Shown here: positions 1-9,383 of the stretch, piece after piece
Position numbering within the stretch: position 1 is the stretch's first letter
How the letters are laid out: the number at the start of each line of letters is the position of its first letter
DNA from: Streptomyces sp. PT12
GTDB taxonomy: Bacteria; Actinomycetota; Actinomycetes; Streptomycetales; Streptomycetaceae
Length of the DNA: 64,000 nt
NCBI RefSeq assembly: GCF_003311645.1
Contig: NZ_QEST01000008.1
Location: 1-64,000 of the forward strand
Direction: 5' to 3'
Position numbers and translations under genes: made by a program
Notes under the pieces: model-generated
Told to the model about the DNA's origin: nothing
The model's input: only the letters and a program-made list of their open reading frames with translations
The model's database searches: none

Positions 1-79
1 CAGCGACATCGGCCTGTGTGTAGCCCAGGCGGAGCCGCGCGTCTCGCATGCGCCTGCCGATCTCCTGCGCCTCGGTCAT
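1..79 (-). CDS. XRE-family HTH regulator, N-terminal edge only
   Basis: Reading the minus strand from an ATG at 79 gives a protein beginning MTEAQEIGRRMRDARLRLG followed by YTQADVA. This is the first half of a helix-turn-helix of the XRE/Cro type, where YTQADVA is the usual start of helix 2. The gene runs off the left edge, so only about 26 residues are visible and the partner domain cannot be named. It is divergent from the fused membrane protein at 283, leaving about 200 bases between them that must hold both promoters. Confidence 0.7.
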   Translation of the reverse strand, partial: MTEAQEIGRRMRDARLRLGYTQADVA

Positions 80-282
80 CGCGGCATCCCGGCGTCGGGG
101 GTGGTGTGCGGGGCCAGCACTCGGTGCAGGATGCTCTCCGTGTTCGTCCTGCGTGTGGCATTCAGGACGGTACCCCCGCCCTGATGAGCGGGGCCGTTGT
201 CCGGGCCGTTTTCCGGACAGCGGCCCGCTGCTTGTAGGTTCGCCGGGAAAGGGTCTTTCGCGGATTTCCCAGGGGAGCGGGC

Positions 283-1785
283 ATGGTGGTGGCGGAGGAA
301 GCGGCGCGTGCGACGGGGATCGGGCCGAGGGCCGGTGCGGTCCTGGTGTTCGGCTCGTCGGCGGCGGTGCTCGTCGTCGAGCTTGCGGCGCTGCGCCTGC
401 TCGCGCCGTACATCGGGCTCACCATGGAGATGAACACCACGGTGATCGGCATCGCCCTCGCCGCGATCGCCTTCGGGTCATGGGCCGGTGGGCGGGCCGC
501 CGACGCCGTGGCGCCCCGGCGCGCGCTCGGCCCACTGCTCGCGCTGTCGGGCGTGGCCGTCGCGGCGACGCCCGCGCTGGTGCGGCTCGTGGGCGAGGCG
601 GGCGGCGGCCTGGTCCTGTATGTCGGCTCCGCCTGCCTGTTCGTGCCCGCCGCGCTGCTCACGGCGGTGACGCCCATGGTCACCAAGCTGCTGCTCGTCG
701 ACCTCGGCACGACAGGCACGGTGGTGGGGCGGCTCTCGGGGATCGGTACGGCGGGTGGGATCGCGGGCACCGTGCTGACGGGTTTTGTGCTGATCTCGGT
801 CGTCCCGGTCAGCGTCATCCTGATCGTGCTCGGGCTGCTCCTGCTGGTGACGGGCGTGCTGGTCGACGCCTCGACGCGCGACTGGCGCCGTGGCCGCAGG
901 GCTCTGGTGGCGGGCGTGGTCGTCGGCGGCAGCGTGACGGCCAGCGCCGCGGTGCCGAGCGGCTGCGACGCGGAGACGCGCTACCACTGCGCGAGCGTGG
1001 TCGACGACCCCGAGCGGGCCAGCGGCAGGACCCTTGTCCTGGACGGCCTGCGCCACTCGTATGTGGACCTCGACGACCCGGCGCACCTGGACTTCGCCTA
1101 TGTCAGGGCGATCGCCTCGCTCGTCGACACCGCCTATCCCGAGGGCGAGGCCATCGACGCCTACCACCTGGGCGCCGGTGGCCTCTCCGTCCCCGGCTAT
1201 CTGGCGGCCGTGCGCCCGGGATCCACCAGCGTGGTCTCCGAGATCGACCCCGGCGTGGTCGAGATCGGCAGGGAACGCCTGGGCGTCGAGACGGGCGAGA
1301 GCCTGAACGTCCGTGTGGAGGACGGCAGAGTCGGCCTGCGCCGGATCGCCGCGGACTCCCGCGACCTGGTCGTCGGCGACGCGTTCGGCGGCGTCAGCGT
1401 GCCCTGGCACCTCACCACGCGCGAGGCCGCCGCCGACATCCGGCGCGTCCTGCGCCCCGGGGGCGCCTACGCGGTCAATGTGGTCGACCATGGCGAGCTG
1501 GCGTTCGTCCGCGCCGCCGTCGCGACGCTGCGCGCGGAGTTCGCGCATGTCGCGGTGGCGGCCGAGCCGGGCGCGTTCGACGGTGCCGGGGGCGGCAACT
1601 TCGTGGCGGCGGCCTCCGACACCGCCTTCGACACCGAGGCGTGGGGGGAACGCGTCGCCGAGCGCGGCAGCGACTGGCGGGTCGTCGAAGGCGCCGCGCT
1701 TGAGGAGTGGATCGGCGACGCGCGGGTCCTGACCGACGACTTCGCCCCGGTCGACCAGCTCCTCACGCCCTACCCGAGGCGGTGA
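283..1785 (+). CDS. Fused membrane / spermidine synthase-like protein
   Basis: A 500-residue protein with two parts. Residues 15-210 hold about six hydrophobic helices like those of the fused MFS/spermidine synthase family. Residues 240-500 form a spermidine-synthase-like Rossmann methyltransferase fold, with the nucleotide-binding stretch AYHLGAGGLSVPGY and an acidic SEIDPGVVEIGRE strand. The usual aminopropyltransferase substrate residues are not obvious, so the true substrate is uncertain; members are usually annotated fused MFS/spermidine synthase. The ATG at 283 follows AGGGGAG at 271. It stands alone and converges on the dikinase gene, with 64 bases between the stops. Confidence 0.8.
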   Translation: MVVAEEAARATGIGPRAGAVLVFGSSAAVLVVELAALRLLAPYIGLTMEMNTTVIGIALAAIAFGSWAGGRAADAVAPRRALGPLLALSGVAVAATPALVRLVGEAGGGLVLYVGSACLFVPAALLTAVTPMVTKLLLVDLGTTGTVVGRLSGIGTAGGIAGTVLTGFVLISVVPVSVILIVLGLLLLVTGVLVDASTRDWRRGRRALVAGVVVGGSVTASAAVPSGCDAETRYHCASVVDDPERASGRTLVLDGLRHSYVDLDDPAHLDFAYVRAIASLVDTAYPEGEAIDAYHLGAGGLSVPGYLAAVRPGSTSVVSEIDPGVVEIGRERLGVETGESLNVRVEDGRVGLRRIAADSRDLVVGDAFGGVSVPWHLTTREAAADIRRVLRPGGAYAVNVVDHGELAFVRAAVATLRAEFAHVAVAAEPGAFDGAGGGNFVAAASDTAFDTEAWGERVAERGSDWRVVEGAALEEWIGDARVLTDDFAPVDQLLTPYPRR

Positions 1786-1849
1786 ACGCCGTTCCCCGGC
1801 ACCGTCCTTGAGGGAGTGCCGCCCCCGGCCGTGGCTCGGTCCCCGTGGG

Positions 1850-4630
1850 TCAGTCCCTTGCCACCGCCGCCCGGCCCGCCTCCAGGCGGGCGATGGGGAT
1901 GCGGAAGGGGGAGCAGGAGACATAGTCCAGGCCCGCGGCGTGGAAGAAGTGCACGGACTCGGGGTCGCCGCCGTGCTCGCCGCACACGCCGAGCTTGAGG
2001 TCGGGGCGCGTGGCCCGGCCCGCGGCGATGGCGGTGGTGACGAGCGCGCCGACGCCGTCGGCGTCGATCGTCTCGAACGGGGAGACGCCGAAGATGCCCT
2101 TCTCCAGGTAGGCGCCGAAGAAGCTGGCCTCGACGTCGTCGCGCGAGAAGCCCCACACGGTCTGGGTGAGGTCGTTGGTGCCGAACGAGAAGAAGTCGGC
2201 CGACTCGGCGATCTGGCCCGCCGTCAGCGCGGCGCGCGGCAGCTCGATCATCGTGCCGAGCTGGATGCCCAGGCGCGTGCCGTGGGCGCGTTCGACCTCG
2301 GCGATGACCCGTTCCGCCTCCTCGCGGACGATTTCGAGCTCCTGCACGGTGCCCACGAGCGGGATCATGATCTCGGGCCGCGGCGCGCCGCCCGCCGCCA
2401 CGCGCCGGGCCGCGGCCTCGGCGATGGCCCGCACCTGCATGGTGAACAGGCCGGGGACCAGGAGCCCGAGCCGCACGCCGCGCAGCCCCAGCATGGGGTT
2501 GCGCTCGTGCAGCCGCCGCACGGCGGTCAGCAGCCTGGCGTCGTGGACGTCGTGGGACAGCGCGACGCGCACGGACAGGTCGGTGAGGTCGGGCAGGAAC
2601 TCGTGCAACGGCGGGTCGAGCAGCCGCACGGTGACCGGCAGGCCGTCCATCGCCGCGAACAGGTCGGTGAAGTCGTCGCGTTGCAACGGCAGCAGCGCGG
2701 CAAGCGCCGCCTCGCGCTCGTCGTCCGACCCGGCCAGGATGAGGCGTTCCACCAGCGTGCGGCGCTCGCCCAGGAACATGTGCTCGGTGCGGCACAGGCC
2801 GATCCCCGCGGCGCCGAAGCGGCGGGCGCGGGCGGCGTCGTCCGCGGTGTCGGCGTTGGCGCGCACGTCGAGGCGCCTGGCGCGGTCGGCGCAGGTCATG
2901 AGCCGGTGCACGGCCGCCACGAGGTCGTCGGCTTCGGCGGGCGCCGTTCCCTCGAAGTACTCGACGACGGCGGACGGCGCGACGGGTACCTCGCCGCGGT
3001 ACACCGCGCCCGTGGTGCCGTCGACGGAGATGACCTCGCCCTCGGCGACGACCGTGCCGTCCGCGGTGGTCAGGGTGCGCGCGGCGGCGTCGACGCGCAG
3101 CTCATCGGCGCCGCACACGCACGTCCTGCCCATGCCCCTGGCGACGACGGCGGCGTGCGAGGTCTTGCCGCCGCGTGAGGTGAGGATGCCCTGGGCCGCG
3201 AGCATGCCGTCGAGGTCGTCGGGGTTGGTCTCGCGGCGCACCAGGATGACGTGTTCCCCGGTGGCCGCGCGGGCGACGGCGGTCGCGGAGTCGAAGACGG
3301 CGGCGCCCACCGCGGCGCCCGGCGAGGCGCCGATGCCGGTGGCAAGGCGCGCGCCCGCGGCGTCGCCCGCCGCGTCGCCCGCCGCCCCCGTGGCGAACCT
3401 CGGGAACATCAGCCGCGCCAACTGCCCGCCGCTGACCCGGCGCAGGGCCTCGCGCTCGTCGATGAGGCCCTGGTCGAGCAGCTGCACGGCGATCCTGAAC
3501 GCGGCCGCCGCGGTGCGCTTTCCGACGCGGGTCTGGAGGATCCACAGCGTGCCGCGCTCGATCGTGAACTCGATGTCGCACAGGTCGCGGTAGTGGTTCT
3601 CCAGCACCTCCATGGTGCGCAGGAGCTGGGCGTAGCAGTCCGGGTCGATGTCGGCCAGGTCGGCCAGGGGAACGGTGTTGCGGACGCCCGCGACGACGTC
3701 CTCGCCCTGGGCGTTGGCCAGGTAGTCGCCGTAGACGCCCTGGTGACCTGTCGCGGGGTCGCGGGTGAACGCCACGCCCGTGCCCGAGTCGGGGCCCATG
3801 TTGCCGAAGACCATGGCGACGACGCTGACCGCGGTGCCGAGGTCGTGCGGGATGCGCTCCTGGCGCCGGTAGAGGCGGGCGCGGTCGCCGTTCCACGAGT
3901 CGAAGACGGCGCGGATGGCCAGGTCGAGCTGCTCCCGCGGGTCCTGCGGGAAGCCGCGCCCGGTGCGCGCGCGCACCACGTCCTTGAACCGTTCGACCAG
4001 CGCGCGCAGGTGACCGGCCGTCAGCTCCACGTCGGACGCGGCGCCCGCCGCCCGCCGCGCGTCGTCGATGAGGTCTTCGAACGCGTCGCCCTCGATCCCG
4101 AGGACGGTCCTGCCGAACATCTGGATGAGCCTGCGGTAGGAGTCCCAGGCGAACCGCTCGTCACCGGCCTGGCGCGCGAGCGCGGTCACCGACGCGTCGG
4201 TCAGGCCGATGTTGAGAACGGTGTCCATCATCCCCGGCATCGAGAACCTGGCCCCCGAGCGCACCGAGACAAGGAGCGGGTCGTCGCCCTGCCCGAGGCG
4301 GCGGCCCATGCGCCGCTCCAGCGCGTCGAGGCGCGCGCTCACCTGAGCGTGCAGCGTGTCCGGCTCCGCGCCGGTGCGCAGATAGGCGCGGCACGCCTCG
4401 GTGGTGATGGTGAAGCCCGGGGGAACGGGCAGGCCGAGCCTGGTCATCTCGGCCAGGTTGGCGCCCTTGCCGCCGAGCAGGTCGGCGAGGCCCCTGTGGC
4501 CCTCGGCGAAGTCGTAGACATAGGTGGGGGCGGCGGCGGTGGCCGTCGCCGCGGCTGAGGCTGAGGGTGTGGCTGAGGGTGTGGCTGAGGGGGAGGGAGG
4601 GATGAGGGAAGGGGTGCGTATCTCCGGCAC
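1850..4630 (-). CDS. ppdK: Pyruvate, phosphate dikinase
   Basis: Interconverts pyruvate, ATP and phosphate with PEP, AMP and pyrophosphate in the cytoplasm. The ORF gives 926 residues. The first 36 are a low-complexity Ser/Ala/Thr/Pro tail with a repeated PSAT unit, and the family match begins at YVYDFAEGH. The ATP-grasp domain (LLGGKGANLAEM) comes first, then the swivelling phosphohistidine domain with GGKTSHAAVVARG (His near residue 492), then the PEP/pyruvate barrel ending in LGVCGEHGGDP (catalytic Cys near residue 883). I chose the GTG at 4630 because GAGGAG lies about 10 bases upstream; the frame stays open further up but runs into the divergent gene. Divergence from a D-lactate dehydrogenase-like gene suggests a joint role at the pyruvate node. 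Confidence 0.93.
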   Translation of the reverse strand: MPEIRTPSLIPPSPSATPSATPSASAAATATAAAPTYVYDFAEGHRGLADLLGGKGANLAEMTRLGLPVPPGFTITTEACRAYLRTGAEPDTLHAQVSARLDALERRMGRRLGQGDDPLLVSVRSGARFSMPGMMDTVLNIGLTDASVTALARQAGDERFAWDSYRRLIQMFGRTVLGIEGDAFEDLIDDARRAAGAASDVELTAGHLRALVERFKDVVRARTGRGFPQDPREQLDLAIRAVFDSWNGDRARLYRRQERIPHDLGTAVSVVAMVFGNMGPDSGTGVAFTRDPATGHQGVYGDYLANAQGEDVVAGVRNTVPLADLADIDPDCYAQLLRTMEVLENHYRDLCDIEFTIERGTLWILQTRVGKRTAAAAFRIAVQLLDQGLIDEREALRRVSGGQLARLMFPRFATGAAGDAAGDAAGARLATGIGASPGAAVGAAVFDSATAVARAATGEHVILVRRETNPDDLDGMLAAQGILTSRGGKTSHAAVVARGMGRTCVCGADELRVDAAARTLTTADGTVVAEGEVISVDGTTGAVYRGEVPVAPSAVVEYFEGTAPAEADDLVAAVHRLMTCADRARRLDVRANADTADDAARARRFGAAGIGLCRTEHMFLGERRTLVERLILAGSDDEREAALAALLPLQRDDFTDLFAAMDGLPVTVRLLDPPLHEFLPDLTDLSVRVALSHDVHDARLLTAVRRLHERNPMLGLRGVRLGLLVPGLFTMQVRAIAEAAARRVAAGGAPRPEIMIPLVGTVQELEIVREEAERVIAEVERAHGTRLGIQLGTMIELPRAALTAGQIAESADFFSFGTNDLTQTVWGFSRDDVEASFFGAYLEKGIFGVSPFETIDADGVGALVTTAIAAGRATRPDLKLGVCGEHGGDPESVHFFHAAGLDYVSCSPFRIPIARLEAGRAAVARD

Positions 4631-4698
4631 GGGACTTCGACTCCTCGTGAACGGCTGCCCTGACACGGGGAGGCTACCCCCGGGAGCGCTCATCTGAG

Positions 4699-4716
4699 CG
4701 TTTGGTGTATCAAACG
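4699..4716. promoter_or_regulatory. Candidate operator between dikinase and D-LDH genes
   Basis: CGTTTG, six bases, CAAACG: a perfect six-base inverted repeat in the 193-base divergent region. It is AT-richer than its surroundings. No family assignment is certain; it could serve a redox or CRP-like regulator of both genes. Confidence 0.4.
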
Positions 4717-4823
4717 TGGCGGGAGTCACGTCGGTGGGCCCGGCCCCGGCACCGCGTTCCGCCACGCCGCGCGGCGGAGAGTGGCGGAGACTGGACGGCG
4801 GAACGTGAGGGAAGGAGCGCGCG

Positions 4824-5828
4824 ATGGAGATCGCCGCGTATGGCGTCACGGCGGACGAACGCCCCCTGCTCGAGGCGGCGTTCGAGAGACGGCACCGGCT
4901 GCGCTGCCTCGAGCTGACCCTGGATCCGGACACGGTGGCCACGGCGTCCGGATTCGAGGTGGTGTGCAGCGGCGTCAACGACGTGCTCGACCGGGCCGTG
5001 CTGGAACGCCTGGCCACGGGCGGGACCCGGATGATCACGCAGCGGGCCACCGGGTACAACAACATCGACCTGCGCGCGGCCGGTGACCTCGGCCTCACCG
5101 TGGCCCGGGTGTCGTCGTACTCGCCGCACTCGGTCGCCGAGTTCGCCTGGGCGTTGGCGCTCGCCGTCAACCGGCGCGTGACCCGGGCGGCGACGCGCAC
5201 GCGGGACTTCGACTTCCGGCTCACCGGCCTGATGGGCCGTGACCTCCACGGCCTGACGGCGGGCGTCGTGGGCACCGGCAAGATCGGCACCGCGTTCACC
5301 AGGATCGCAGCGGGGTTCGGCATGCGCCTGCTCGGCTACGACGTGGCCCAGAGCCAGGAGTGCCTGGCCCTGGGCATGGAGTACACCGACCGCGACCGGC
5401 TGTTCGCCGAGGCCGACCTGATCAGCCTGCACCTGCCGCTGCTGCCCGACACCCACCACGTCGTGGACGCCGCGGCGCTCGGCCGCATGAAGGACGACGC
5501 CATCCTCGTCAACACCAGCCGCGGCGGGCTGATCGACGCCCACGCGCTGGTGGAGACGCTGCGCGCCGGACGGCTCGACGGCGTGGGCCTCGACGTCTAC
5601 GAGGAGGAGGCCGGGGTGTTCTTCTTCGACCGGTCCCTCGACGTGATGACCGACGACGTGCTCGCCCGCCTGATGACGTTCCGCAACGTGCTGGTCAGCT
5701 CGCACCAGGCGTACTACACGCGGGACGCGGTGGGCGAGATCGTCGCGACGACCGCCAGGAACGTCGAGGACTACCTCGCGGGCCGCACCGGCGACGACAC
5801 CCTGGTCCCGCCGCCCGCCCGGCGCTGA
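4824..5828 (+). CDS. D-lactate dehydrogenase-like 2-hydroxyacid dehydrogenase
   Basis: 334 residues of the D-isomer-specific 2-hydroxyacid dehydrogenase family, closest in pattern to fermentative LdhA (NADH + pyruvate to D-lactate). Residues 1-98 and 300-334 form the catalytic domain, with VGTGKIG at the NAD site. Conserved features visible are NTSRGGLID (substrate Arg), VGLDVYEEE (Glu) and VSSHQAYYT (catalytic His). YEEEAGVFFFDRS after the Glu is typical of LdhA rather than of PGDH. The ATG at 4824 follows GAAGGAG. Beside a pyruvate dikinase this fits NADH disposal and pyruvate control under oxygen limitation, which is an inference. Confidence 0.88.
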   Translation: MEIAAYGVTADERPLLEAAFERRHRLRCLELTLDPDTVATASGFEVVCSGVNDVLDRAVLERLATGGTRMITQRATGYNNIDLRAAGDLGLTVARVSSYSPHSVAEFAWALALAVNRRVTRAATRTRDFDFRLTGLMGRDLHGLTAGVVGTGKIGTAFTRIAAGFGMRLLGYDVAQSQECLALGMEYTDRDRLFAEADLISLHLPLLPDTHHVVDAAALGRMKDDAILVNTSRGGLIDAHALVETLRAGRLDGVGLDVYEEEAGVFFFDRSLDVMTDDVLARLMTFRNVLVSSHQAYYTRDAVGEIVATTARNVEDYLAGRTGDDTLVPPPARR

Positions 5829-5932
5829 CCGGAAGGCCGCGCGGCCGCGGAACACCCCCTGCCACGACGACCGCGCCACCCTGGCCCCCGACCCTTCCCC
5901 GGTGCACGACGCGCGGCAGCCGCGCCCGGGGG

Positions 5933-5974
5933 CCGGGAGCCGGGGCCCGGGAGCCGGGGCCCGGGAGCCGAGGC
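5933..5974. repeat. 14-bp tandem repeat, three copies
   Basis: Three head-to-tail copies of CCGGGAGCCGGGGC, the last with one change, about 100 bases after the D-LDH stop. Non-coding. Confidence 0.8.
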
Positions 5975-5980
5975 CAGCCG

Positions 5981-5998
5981 GTGATATGCGGGTATCAC
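5981..5998. promoter_or_regulatory. Inverted repeat upstream of SpoIIE-family gene
   Basis: GTGATA, six bases, TATCAC: a perfect six-base palindrome ending 23 bases before the chosen ATG at 6022. A repressor site or a promoter element is possible; the factor is unknown. Confidence 0.35.
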
Positions 5999-6021
5999 GG
6001 CGGGATGGAATGATTTTTCCC

Positions 6022-8505
6022 ATGGTCGATGAGGGCTCCCCGTCATCGCGCGAGCAGGCGAGCGCCGCCGAGGACGTCGACGTGCCACCGGACGCGACGG
6101 CCATGGTGGACGGCGCGGGCGTCATCAGCCGGTGGAGCACCGGCGCCCGCTTCCTGCTCGGCTGGTCCGAACGGGAAGCGCTCGGCCGCCACGCGGCCAG
6201 GCTGCTCGCCGACGGCCCGCCCTCCGAGACGTTGCGGGGCCTGGCGGGCCTGCGCCGCTGGAACGGCTCGCTCGCGCTGCGCCACCGCGAAGGCCACCGG
6301 GTCACCGTTCCCCTCGTGGCGCACCGCGGCGCCCCGGGGGCGGGGGAGGGCGGCTGGCTCCTGGTCACCGCGCTGAGCGGGCGGGAGCCACGCCCCGGCG
6401 ACGAGGACCTGGTGCCGTGGGGCTTCGCCCAGTCCCCCTGCGCGACCGCGATCTACGACACCGACCTTCGGCTGCGCAAGATCAACGTCAGGATGGAGGG
6501 CGTCATGGGCCTGCCCGAGGACGAGGTCCGCGGGCTGCTGCTGCCGCAGATCGGGGGCAGGGAGGAGCACCTGGCGGTGGAGCGCGCGCTGCGCGGCGTG
6601 CTGCGCGGCGGGCGGCCGCACGACCTCGACATCACCATGCGGACCGGGGGCGAGAGCCGCGTGCACCCCTGGCGGATGGTCATGGTGCCGCTGCGCGACC
6701 CCGAAGGCCGGTCCATCGGGGCGAGCCTGACCGCCCACGACACCAGCGAGGAACACGCCGCGAGGGAACGGCTCGTCGTGGTCAACGAGGCCAGCGTCCG
6801 CATCGGCACCTCCCTCGACGTCACCAGGACGGCCGAGGAGCTGACCGAGGTGTGCGTCCCCAGGCTCGCCGACTTCATCACCGTCGACCTGCTCGCCCCG
6901 CTCGACGGCCAGCACCCCACCGCCCGCCACCTGACGCTCCTGCGCGCCGCGCACCGTTCGATCCACGACGGCGTGCCCGAGGCCGTGGTGCACCTGGGCG
7001 CCCTCGAGGTCTACCCGGAACGCTCGCCCCGGGTCAGGGCGCTGAGCGAGGGCCGGACCATCCGCTGCGACGACGCCGATGAGGTGTCGCGCTGCTGGAG
7101 CGGCGAGAGCGTGTCCAGGGCGGCGATCTTCCGCGAGTCCGGCGTCCACGCGACGCTTGCCGTGCCGCTGCGGGCGCGCGGCACGGTCCTCGGCGTGGCG
7201 GTGCTCGTGCGGCACCGCCGCCCCGAGCCGTTCGCCGACGACGACGTGCTGGTGGCCGAGGAGATCGCCGCGCGGGCCGCCGTCTGCGTCGACAACGCCC
7301 GCCGCTACACCAGGGAGCACGAGGTCGCCCTCACGCTCCAGCGCAGCCTGCTGCCCCGCGCGCTGCCGCGCTCCGCCGCCGTGCTCACCGCCTCCCGCTA
7401 CCAGCCCGCCACGCCGCACGCCGGGGTCGGGGGCGCGTGGTTCGACGTGATCCCGCTCTCCGGCGCGCGGGTCGCCCTGGTCGTCGGCGACGTGGTCGGC
7501 CACGGCGTCAGGGCGTCGGCCACCATGGGCCAGCTGCGCACCGCCGTGCGCACCCTGGCCGACCTCGACCTGCCGCCCGAGGAGCTGCTCACCCACCTGG
7601 ACGACCTCGTGGTGCGCCTGAGCCTGGACACCGACGACACCGACGACACCGACGAGACCCACGACACCGACGAGACCCACGACACCGACGAGACCCACGA
7701 CACCGAGCGGGCCGACGAGACCGGCGCCACATGCCTCTACGCCGTCTACGACCCGATATCCCGCCGGTGCGCGCTGGCCGGGGCGGGCCACCCGCCGCCC
7801 GTGCTGCGGCTCCCCGACGGCACGGTCACGGTGTGGGACATGCCGCTCGGACCTCCCCTGGGACTCGGCGGCCTGCCCTACGAGCCCGTCGAACGCGAGC
7901 TGCCCGAGAACGCCCTGCTCGCCCTGGGCACCGACGGGCTACTCGAAGGGCGGGGCCGGGACCTCGACACGGGGCTGCGCACGCTGTGCGACGTGCTCGG
8001 CCGCCCCGAGGCCGACCCGGGCCGTTCGCTCGACCACCTGTGCGACACCGTGCTCGGCGCGCTGCTGCCCCAGGACGGCGCGCAGGACGACGTCGCCCTG
8101 CTGTTCGCCAGGACCAGCACGCTCGACCCCTCGCGCGTGGCCACGTGGGACGTCGACCCGGTCCCCCCTTCGGTGGCCGAGATGCGCAAGCGCGTCAACG
8201 AACGCCTCACCGCGTGGGGCTTCGACGAAGACACCGCGCTCACCTGCGAATTGCTCAGCAGCGAGATGGTCACCAACGCGATATGCCACGCGGCGCCCCC
8301 GATCAAGCTGCGGCTGATCCTCGACAAGGCGCTCATCTGCGAGGTGTTCGACGCGAGCAGCACGGCCCCCCACCTGCGCCGCGCCCGCTCACTCGACGAG
8401 ACGGGCCGCGGCCTGATGCTGGTCGCCTCCCTGGCCCAACGCTGGGGCAGCCGCTACACCACAAGCGGCAAAACCATCTGGGTCGAACAGCCGCTCCCCA
8501 CCTGA
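6022..8505 (+). CDS. PAS-PAS-GAF-SpoIIE phosphatase with C-terminal ATPase domain
   Basis: 827 residues. Two PAS-type sensor segments (about 20-110 and 130-240), a GAF domain (about 255-435), a PP2C/SpoIIE serine phosphatase core with VVGDVVGHGVRASATMG and a GAQDDVALL metal-binding end, and a C-terminal HATPase_c domain (SEMVTNAICHA, GRGLML) like anti-sigma factor kinases. Such proteins tune sigma-factor partner switching by removing phosphate from anti-anti-sigma factors; the partner here is unknown. A Asp-Thr-Asp-Glu-Thr-His repeat is inserted within the phosphatase domain. The ATG at 6022 fits the usual start; an in-frame ATG at 5983 is an alternative but would put the 5981 palindrome inside the coding region. 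A paralogue lies at 59457-62081. Confidence 0.85.
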   Translation: MVDEGSPSSREQASAAEDVDVPPDATAMVDGAGVISRWSTGARFLLGWSEREALGRHAARLLADGPPSETLRGLAGLRRWNGSLALRHREGHRVTVPLVAHRGAPGAGEGGWLLVTALSGREPRPGDEDLVPWGFAQSPCATAIYDTDLRLRKINVRMEGVMGLPEDEVRGLLLPQIGGREEHLAVERALRGVLRGGRPHDLDITMRTGGESRVHPWRMVMVPLRDPEGRSIGASLTAHDTSEEHAARERLVVVNEASVRIGTSLDVTRTAEELTEVCVPRLADFITVDLLAPLDGQHPTARHLTLLRAAHRSIHDGVPEAVVHLGALEVYPERSPRVRALSEGRTIRCDDADEVSRCWSGESVSRAAIFRESGVHATLAVPLRARGTVLGVAVLVRHRRPEPFADDDVLVAEEIAARAAVCVDNARRYTREHEVALTLQRSLLPRALPRSAAVLTASRYQPATPHAGVGGAWFDVIPLSGARVALVVGDVVGHGVRASATMGQLRTAVRTLADLDLPPEELLTHLDDLVVRLSLDTDDTDDTDETHDTDETHDTDETHDTERADETGATCLYAVYDPISRRCALAGAGHPPPVLRLPDGTVTVWDMPLGPPLGLGGLPYEPVERELPENALLALGTDGLLEGRGRDLDTGLRTLCDVLGRPEADPGRSLDHLCDTVLGALLPQDGAQDDVALLFARTSTLDPSRVATWDVDPVPPSVAEMRKRVNERLTAWGFDEDTALTCELLSSEMVTNAICHAAPPIKLRLILDKALICEVFDASSTAPHLRRARSLDETGRGLMLVASLAQRWGSRYTTSGKTIWVEQPLPT
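7627..7707 (+). repeat. In-frame 18-bp coding repeat
   Basis: Three perfect copies of the 18-mer GACACCGACGAGACCCAC (7645-7698) flanked by partial 9-base copies. They add an acidic DTDETH loop between two conserved strands of the phosphatase domain. Copy number probably varies without changing frame. Confidence 0.85.
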
Positions 8506-8796
8506 ACGCCCCCCTGCGGGGCCGCGCGCGCGAACGGCTGCGCGCCAAGCGCTTCCGCGGGCGACCCCGCGCCGGAGGCGACCCCGCTCCGCACCTGGCG
8601 CATGCGGCCCCGCGCCGGGGGCAACTCCGCGTCGTGCGCCACCCCGAGCGCGCCGCAGGCGGCTCAGCCACAGGCGCCCCCGCACGTGACTGCGCGCTGA
8701 GCCCGCCGCAGGCGACCGCAGGCGACCGCGCAGGCGGCCCCGTATACTCGCCCGCGCGCCGTCGAGCGCGCCATCGCGAACCGGGGGAAAGCGTCC

Positions 8797-9318
8797 GTGC
8801 ACCACCATGATGACCCGGCCTGGGGGCCGCTTCCCGTCCGGTCCGCCGCGCTGCGCTGGCTGGTGCTCCTGCCGTTGACCCTGCTGTTCCTGCCGCTGTG
8901 GTGGGTGCTGTGGGTCCTCCTCGCGCTGTGCTTCTACGGCGTCGCGTCGGTGGTCCAGCTGTTCGTCTACCTGGTGCCGCGCGCCGAGAGCGGCGCGGTG
9001 CGGGTGCTCGACGCGACGCTGGGCCGCGTTCCGTTCATCCCGCGCTGGTGCGTGACCCCGGTCGAGCTGGTGCGGGAGGGCGACGCCGCGTACTACCGGG
9101 CGCGCGTGGAGCGGCGGATAGGGAAGAAGGCCCGGCTCGTCGAGAAGTCCCCGCACCTCTTCGCGGCCCACCGCGACCTGGATCTCGGCGTGCACTTCTA
9201 CCGGGGCGCGGGCGCCGGGTACGTCCTGCGCGTCGCCACGGAAGCGGGCTGGAACCTCCATCCCGAGCTGCGCTCCCACCCCCGCCACCGCCTCAGGCTG
9301 CGCCACAGCGGCCGTTGA
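8797..9318 (+). CDS. Small membrane protein of unknown function
   Basis: 173 residues from a GTG at 8797 preceded by GGGGGAAAG. The N terminus is His-rich (HHHDDP). Two close hydrophobic segments (about 20-65) are probably a helical hairpin, followed by a basic cytoplasmic domain rich in Arg and His. I recognise no family. No partner gene is obvious; about 290 GC-rich bases of short repeats precede it. Confidence 0.6.
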   Translation: MHHHDDPAWGPLPVRSAALRWLVLLPLTLLFLPLWWVLWVLLALCFYGVASVVQLFVYLVPRAESGAVRVLDATLGRVPFIPRWCVTPVELVREGDAAYYRARVERRIGKKARLVEKSPHLFAAHRDLDLGVHFYRGAGAGYVLRVATEAGWNLHPELRSHPRHRLRLRHSGR

Positions 9319-9351
9319 ACGGCGCGCTGAACGGCGCGCTGAATGGCGCGC
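9316..9351. repeat. 12-bp tandem repeat starting at a stop codon
   Basis: TGAACGGCGCGC three times (one mismatch in the third). The first TGA is the stop codon of the membrane protein gene. Confidence 0.85.
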
Positions 9352-9383
9352 GAACGCCCCGAGCCCGCCCCTCGTGCTGGTCC

